From NCBI GenBank assembly GCA_015487645.1, contig WFPH01000099.1, forward strand, positions 1-7,818: a DNA stretch of 7,818 bases. Direction: 5' to 3'. The notes below the pieces were generated by a model. That model had not been told where the DNA came from. It did no database searches and saw only the letters and a program-made list of their open reading frames with translations. Shown piece by piece: positions 5,473-7,818 of the stretch (positions within the stretch are counted from its first letter, which is position 1; each line of letters starts with the position of its first letter). The stretch comes from Thermosulfurimonas sp. Lineage in GTDB: Bacteria; Desulfobacterota; Thermodesulfobacteria; Thermodesulfobacteriales; Thermodesulfobacteriaceae. Both the position numbers and the translations under genes were made by a program.

Positions 5473-5782
5473 AGGCCACCTCCTTACGCTCAAAATTTAA
5501 GGCCTTCCCGGGCATAATCCAGAATCTTCTGCAACCTTTCTGGAGGATCGTTCCGGTGGTATGGATCTCCCCCTTTCCAAAGCAAAGGGCGATCTCCTCC
5601 CAGGAAGCATAGAGGTTTTTCGGGCTGGCCTTCCGCAACATATAAGGATGAAAAGGGAAACACCAGCCGCGATAGATCTTGGGATGACAACGTCGACAGG
5701 CCTCTGAACCCACATAGGAGGAAGACCAGAGCACGGGAGATAGAAGAAGACCCCAGATAGCGGCTAAAAAGCGGTTAGACAT
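5462..5782 (-). CDS. Small exported cytochrome c-like protein, frame probably broken near 5570
   Basis: The frame opened by ATG 5782 encodes 106 residues. Residues 1-22 are a signal peptide (MSNRFLAAIWGLLLSPVLW, then SSS), and the mature part begins YVGSEACRRCHPKIYRGW with one CxxCH haem site (Cys29-His33), the usual start of c-type cytochromes of the c554/multihaem kind. FHPYMLRKAS (45-53) could supply an axial ligand. After Gly71 this frame turns into poor sequence (EIHTTGTILQKGCRR) and stops within the next gene at 5462-5464. The -1 frame from 5570 instead reads GDPYHRNDPPERLQKILDYA and stops with TGA at 5490-5492, just before the next ribosome binding site. Joining both gives a coherent 97-residue protein. 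Either one G was lost from the G5 run (5569-5573), by mutation or sequencing, or ribosomes slip at A-AAG-GGG. The ATG overlaps the gyrB stop (ATGTCTAA), indicating coupling. Confidence 0.65.
   Translation of the reverse strand: MSNRFLAAIWGLLLSPVLWSSSYVGSEACRRCHPKIYRGWCFPFHPYMLRKASPKNLYASWEEIALCFGKGEIHTTGTILQKGCRRFWIMPGKALNFERKEVAYGV
5479..5485 (-). promoter_or_regulatory. Strong ribosome binding site of the cysteine-rich gene
   Basis: AAGGAGG on the minus strand, 6 bases before ATG 5472, is the best Shine-Dalgarno sequence in the window and fixes the start of the 67-aa protein. Confidence 0.8.
5569..5576 (-). other. A3G5 run: frame change point or slippery site in the cytochrome gene
   Basis: The minus strand reads AAAGGGGG. 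In the cytochrome frame the heptamer A-AAG-GGG (5576-5570) fits the X-XXY-YYZ rule for -1 slippage, and slipping here leads into the plausible 26-residue tail ending at 5490. A 6-bp stem (CCAGAA/TTCTGG) lies about 25 bases downstream, too far to be a typical stimulator, so a lost base is the simpler reading. Confidence 0.4.
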
Positions 5783-7818
5783 CCAGCTCCCGATACTCCA
5801 GGGCGTGGGTCTTAATAAACTCCCGGCGCGGTTCAACCTTGTCACCCATAAGGGTGGTAAAGAGCTCATCGGCCTCGGCCGCGTCTTGAACCTCGACCTT
5901 GAGAAGGACCCGCCTTTCGGGATCCATGGTGGTTTCCCAGAGCTGGGCGGGGTTCATCTCACCCAGACCTTTGTAGCGCTGAATGTAAAGTCCCTTTCTC
6001 CCGGCCTCTCTCACCCGGGAAAGGATCTCGGAAAGACCGGAAAGCAGATCCTCATACTCCAGGCGCTCCTCTCCCAGGTAAACCTCCACTTTTTTATCCA
6101 GATAAGGGATAAGCTTTTGATAATAGCGCCAGACCTCCCGGAACTCTCGCCGGACCGGGATGGAAGGCCCTACGGTATAGGAAAGGTAACCTTCCTTTTG
6201 GGAGGTGACCTCGAACTCGTAAGCCCTGGCCCGGACTTCGCTGGGCTTGATACGGCCTACGGCGTAACCCCGCTTCCTGAATCTCTCGGCCAAAGCCGCC
6301 ACCCGTTCCTCGGATTCAAAGTGATCCGCCCGGGTAAAACCGTTTGAGATTATTATCAGTACCCCTTCTGGGGGTATACCCCGGCGAAGGAGCTCGGAAA
6401 GGGCTCTTTCGAGACCGGCCATATCCTCGAGTACCTGCTGAGTCTCCTTCGGAGAGAGACGGTTTCCGGCAAAACCAAGCCCCACGTTTCGTAAAGCCCT
6501 TTGAAAGAGATAAGCGTCGAGCTCGGCCTCGTCCTTGAGATAGCGGTCTTTCTTACCCTCGCTCACCCGATAAAGAGGAGGCTGGGCAATATAGAGCCAG
6601 CCCCGCTCTATAATCTCGGTCATCTGGCGGTAAAAGAAGGTCAAAAGCAGGGTCCGGATGTGGGCTCCGTCCACATCGGCATCGGTCATGATGATGATCT
6701 TCCGGAAACGGCTCTTTTCGGGATCAAAATCCGGACCGATACCCGCTCCCAGAGAAGCCACCAGCTGTTTGATCTCTTCCGAGGAGAGGACCTTATCGAT
6801 CCGGGCCTTTTCCACGTTGAGGATCTTACCCCTCAGGGGAAGAATGGCCTGAAAACGGCGATCCCTGGCCTGTTTGGCGGATCCCCCGGCGGAATCCCCC
6901 TCCACAATGAAAAGTTCCCTTTTTTGAGGATCTTTCTCCTGACATTCGGCCAGTTTGCCCGCGGTGATGACCTCCAGGGCCTCGCCCTTTTTACGGGCGA
7001 TCTCCCGGGCCTTGCGGGCAGCCTCCCGGGCTCTGGCCGCCTGCACCACCCGGGCCATGATCCTCCGGGCCTCGGCGGCGTTCTCCTCGAAAAACCGCAT
7101 AAGCCCCTCAAAGACTATTGACTCCACCAGGGGTTTGATCTCGCTGTTTCCGAGCTTCATCTTGGTCTGACCCTCAAACTGCGGGTCAGGCATCCGAAGG
7201 GAGATCACCGCACAAAGACCTTCCCTAACATCCTCACCTTCCACCTTTACGCGGAGATTCTTGGGAAGGCCTTCCGCCGTGGAAAGATAGCGGTTTACCG
7301 CCCGGGTGAGCGCGGTGCGGAAACCCACCAGGTGGGTGCCGCCCTCCCGGGTGTGGATGTTGTTCACGTAAGCGTAAACGGTTTCGGTGTAGCCCGTGTG
7401 ATACTGTAGGGCCACCTCTACCTGCACCAGGTCTTTTTCCCCGGAGACATAAATGATCTTCCGGTGAACGGGCTCACGCTTGCGATTGAGATACTTCACA
7501 AACTCCGCAAGTCCGCCCTTGAAATGGAACTTTTCTTCGGCCCCGGTGCGCTCATCCCGAAGATAGAAACGCACACGGGAATTGAGGAAGGCCAGCTCCC
7601 GGAGACGGTGCCTCACGATCTCGTAGTCGAACTCCTGATCCCCGAAGATCTCGGGATCCGGCTTGAAGGTCACCCTTGTGCCCCGACTCCTGGTGCTTCC
7701 CACCCTTTCCACCGGCCCCTGGGGAACCCCTCTCCGGTAGCTCTGACGATAAATCGCCCCGTCCCGATGCACCTCGGCCACCAGCCATTCCGAAAAGGCA
7801 TTCACCACCGAGACCCCC
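5775..7818 (-). CDS. gyrB: DNA gyrase subunit B (partial, N-terminus beyond window edge)
   Basis: GyrB is the ATPase and TOPRIM subunit of gyrase, which with GyrA introduces negative supercoils. About 680 codons are visible; roughly the first 120 (the Bergerat-fold part with the catalytic Glu and the adenine-binding Asp) lie outside. Counting from the GTG codon at 7808, visible parts are the end of the ATPase domain, the transducer with FEGQTKMKLGNSEIK (211-225, the QTK ATP-contacting loop), GKLAECQEKDP (284-294), the TOPRIM domain with metal-binding EGDSAGGSAKQ (303-313) and TDADVDGAHIRTLLLTFFYR (375-394), and the C-terminal YKGLGEMNPAQLWETTMDP (612-630). An insert of about 165-170 residues between the TOPRIM core and the tail (about 420-605) marks the long Gram-negative type of E. 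coli (804 aa). The codon at 7808 is internal, not a start. The stop at 5775-5777 overlaps the next gene's ATG. TOPRIM residues are intact, so it should be active. Confidence 0.97.
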   Translation of the reverse strand, partial: GVSVVNAFSEWLVAEVHRDGAIYRQSYRRGVPQGPVERVGSTRSRGTRVTFKPDPEIFGDQEFDYEIVRHRLRELAFLNSRVRFYLRDERTGAEEKFHFKGGLAEFVKYLNRKREPVHRKIIYVSGEKDLVQVEVALQYHTGYTETVYAYVNNIHTREGGTHLVGFRTALTRAVNRYLSTAEGLPKNLRVKVEGEDVREGLCAVISLRMPDPQFEGQTKMKLGNSEIKPLVESIVFEGLMRFFEENAAEARRIMARVVQAARAREAARKAREIARKKGEALEVITAGKLAECQEKDPQKRELFIVEGDSAGGSAKQARDRRFQAILPLRGKILNVEKARIDKVLSSEEIKQLVASLGAGIGPDFDPEKSRFRKIIIMTDADVDGAHIRTLLLTFFYRQMTEIIERGWLYIAQPPLYRVSEGKKDRYLKDEAELDAYLFQRALRNVGLGFAGNRLSPKETQQVLEDMAGLERALSELLRRGIPPEGVLIIISNGFTRADHFESEERVAALAERFRKRGYAVGRIKPSEVRARAYEFEVTSQKEGYLSYTVGPSIPVRREFREVWRYYQKLIPYLDKKVEVYLGEERLEYEDLLSGLSEILSRVREAGRKGLYIQRYKGLGEMNPAQLWETTMDPERRVLLKVEVQDAAEADELFTTLMGDKVEPRREFIKTHALEYRELDV

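Noticed and set aside
5490..5690. Separate gene in the -1 frame starting at about 5690
   Set aside because: Its first half is not protein-like and it lacks a ribosome binding site; only its last 26 residues look real, as the tail of the cytochrome after a frame change.
5805..7121. Long plus-strand open frames opposite gyrB (180 and 206 residues)
   Set aside because: They are antisense to strongly conserved GyrB coding sequence and show no protein-like motifs; high-GC codon bias creates such open frames.

Overview
The window reads as chromosome of a thermophilic, GC-rich bacterium, most likely an anaerobic Thermodesulfobacteriota-type organism (Thermosulfurimonas or Thermodesulfatator-like). 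This is an inference from Arg/Glu/Leu-rich proteins, a GyrB of the long Gram-negative type, a LysR regulator resembling the selenium/sulfur (CysL-like) group, a DUF6485-type cysteine-rich protein and a CxxCH cytochrome. No sequence search was possible. I see no tRNA, rRNA, CRISPR array, transposase or phage gene. Nearly all of the window is ordinary, tightly packed coding sequence.

Left part (1-2022): a minus-strand PAS-domain signalling protein runs off the left edge (start near 739). Upstream of it on the same strand is ispG (1952-882), the iron-sulfur enzyme of the MEP isoprenoid pathway. A 70-bp region (1953-2022) separates ispG from a divergent plus-strand LysR-type regulator (2023-2907).

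Middle (2908-3359): a GC-rich intergenic patch carries a perfect 14-bp hairpin and a second adjacent hairpin that look like a dispersed extragenic palindrome. After it comes a short helical protein of unknown function (GTG start 3044), placed so close to a TATAAT box that its mRNA may be leaderless. It converges tail-to-tail with gpmI, leaving only 4 bp between the stop codons.

Right part (3360-7818): a compact minus-strand operon in transcription order gyrB (5' end outside the window), a small exported cytochrome c-like protein, a 67-aa cysteine-rich protein, rsfS (ribosomal silencing factor) and gpmI (cofactor-independent phosphoglycerate mutase). Junctions overlap by a few bases or abut, which points to co-transcription and translational coupling. 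It joins DNA topology, ribosome silencing and glycolysis with two small cysteine/haem proteins.

The main oddities are a likely -1 frame change inside the small cytochrome gene at an A-AAG-GGG/G5 run, the extragenic palindrome, the possible leaderless starts, and the two little-known small genes inside a housekeeping operon. No clearly new multi-gene system is evident.
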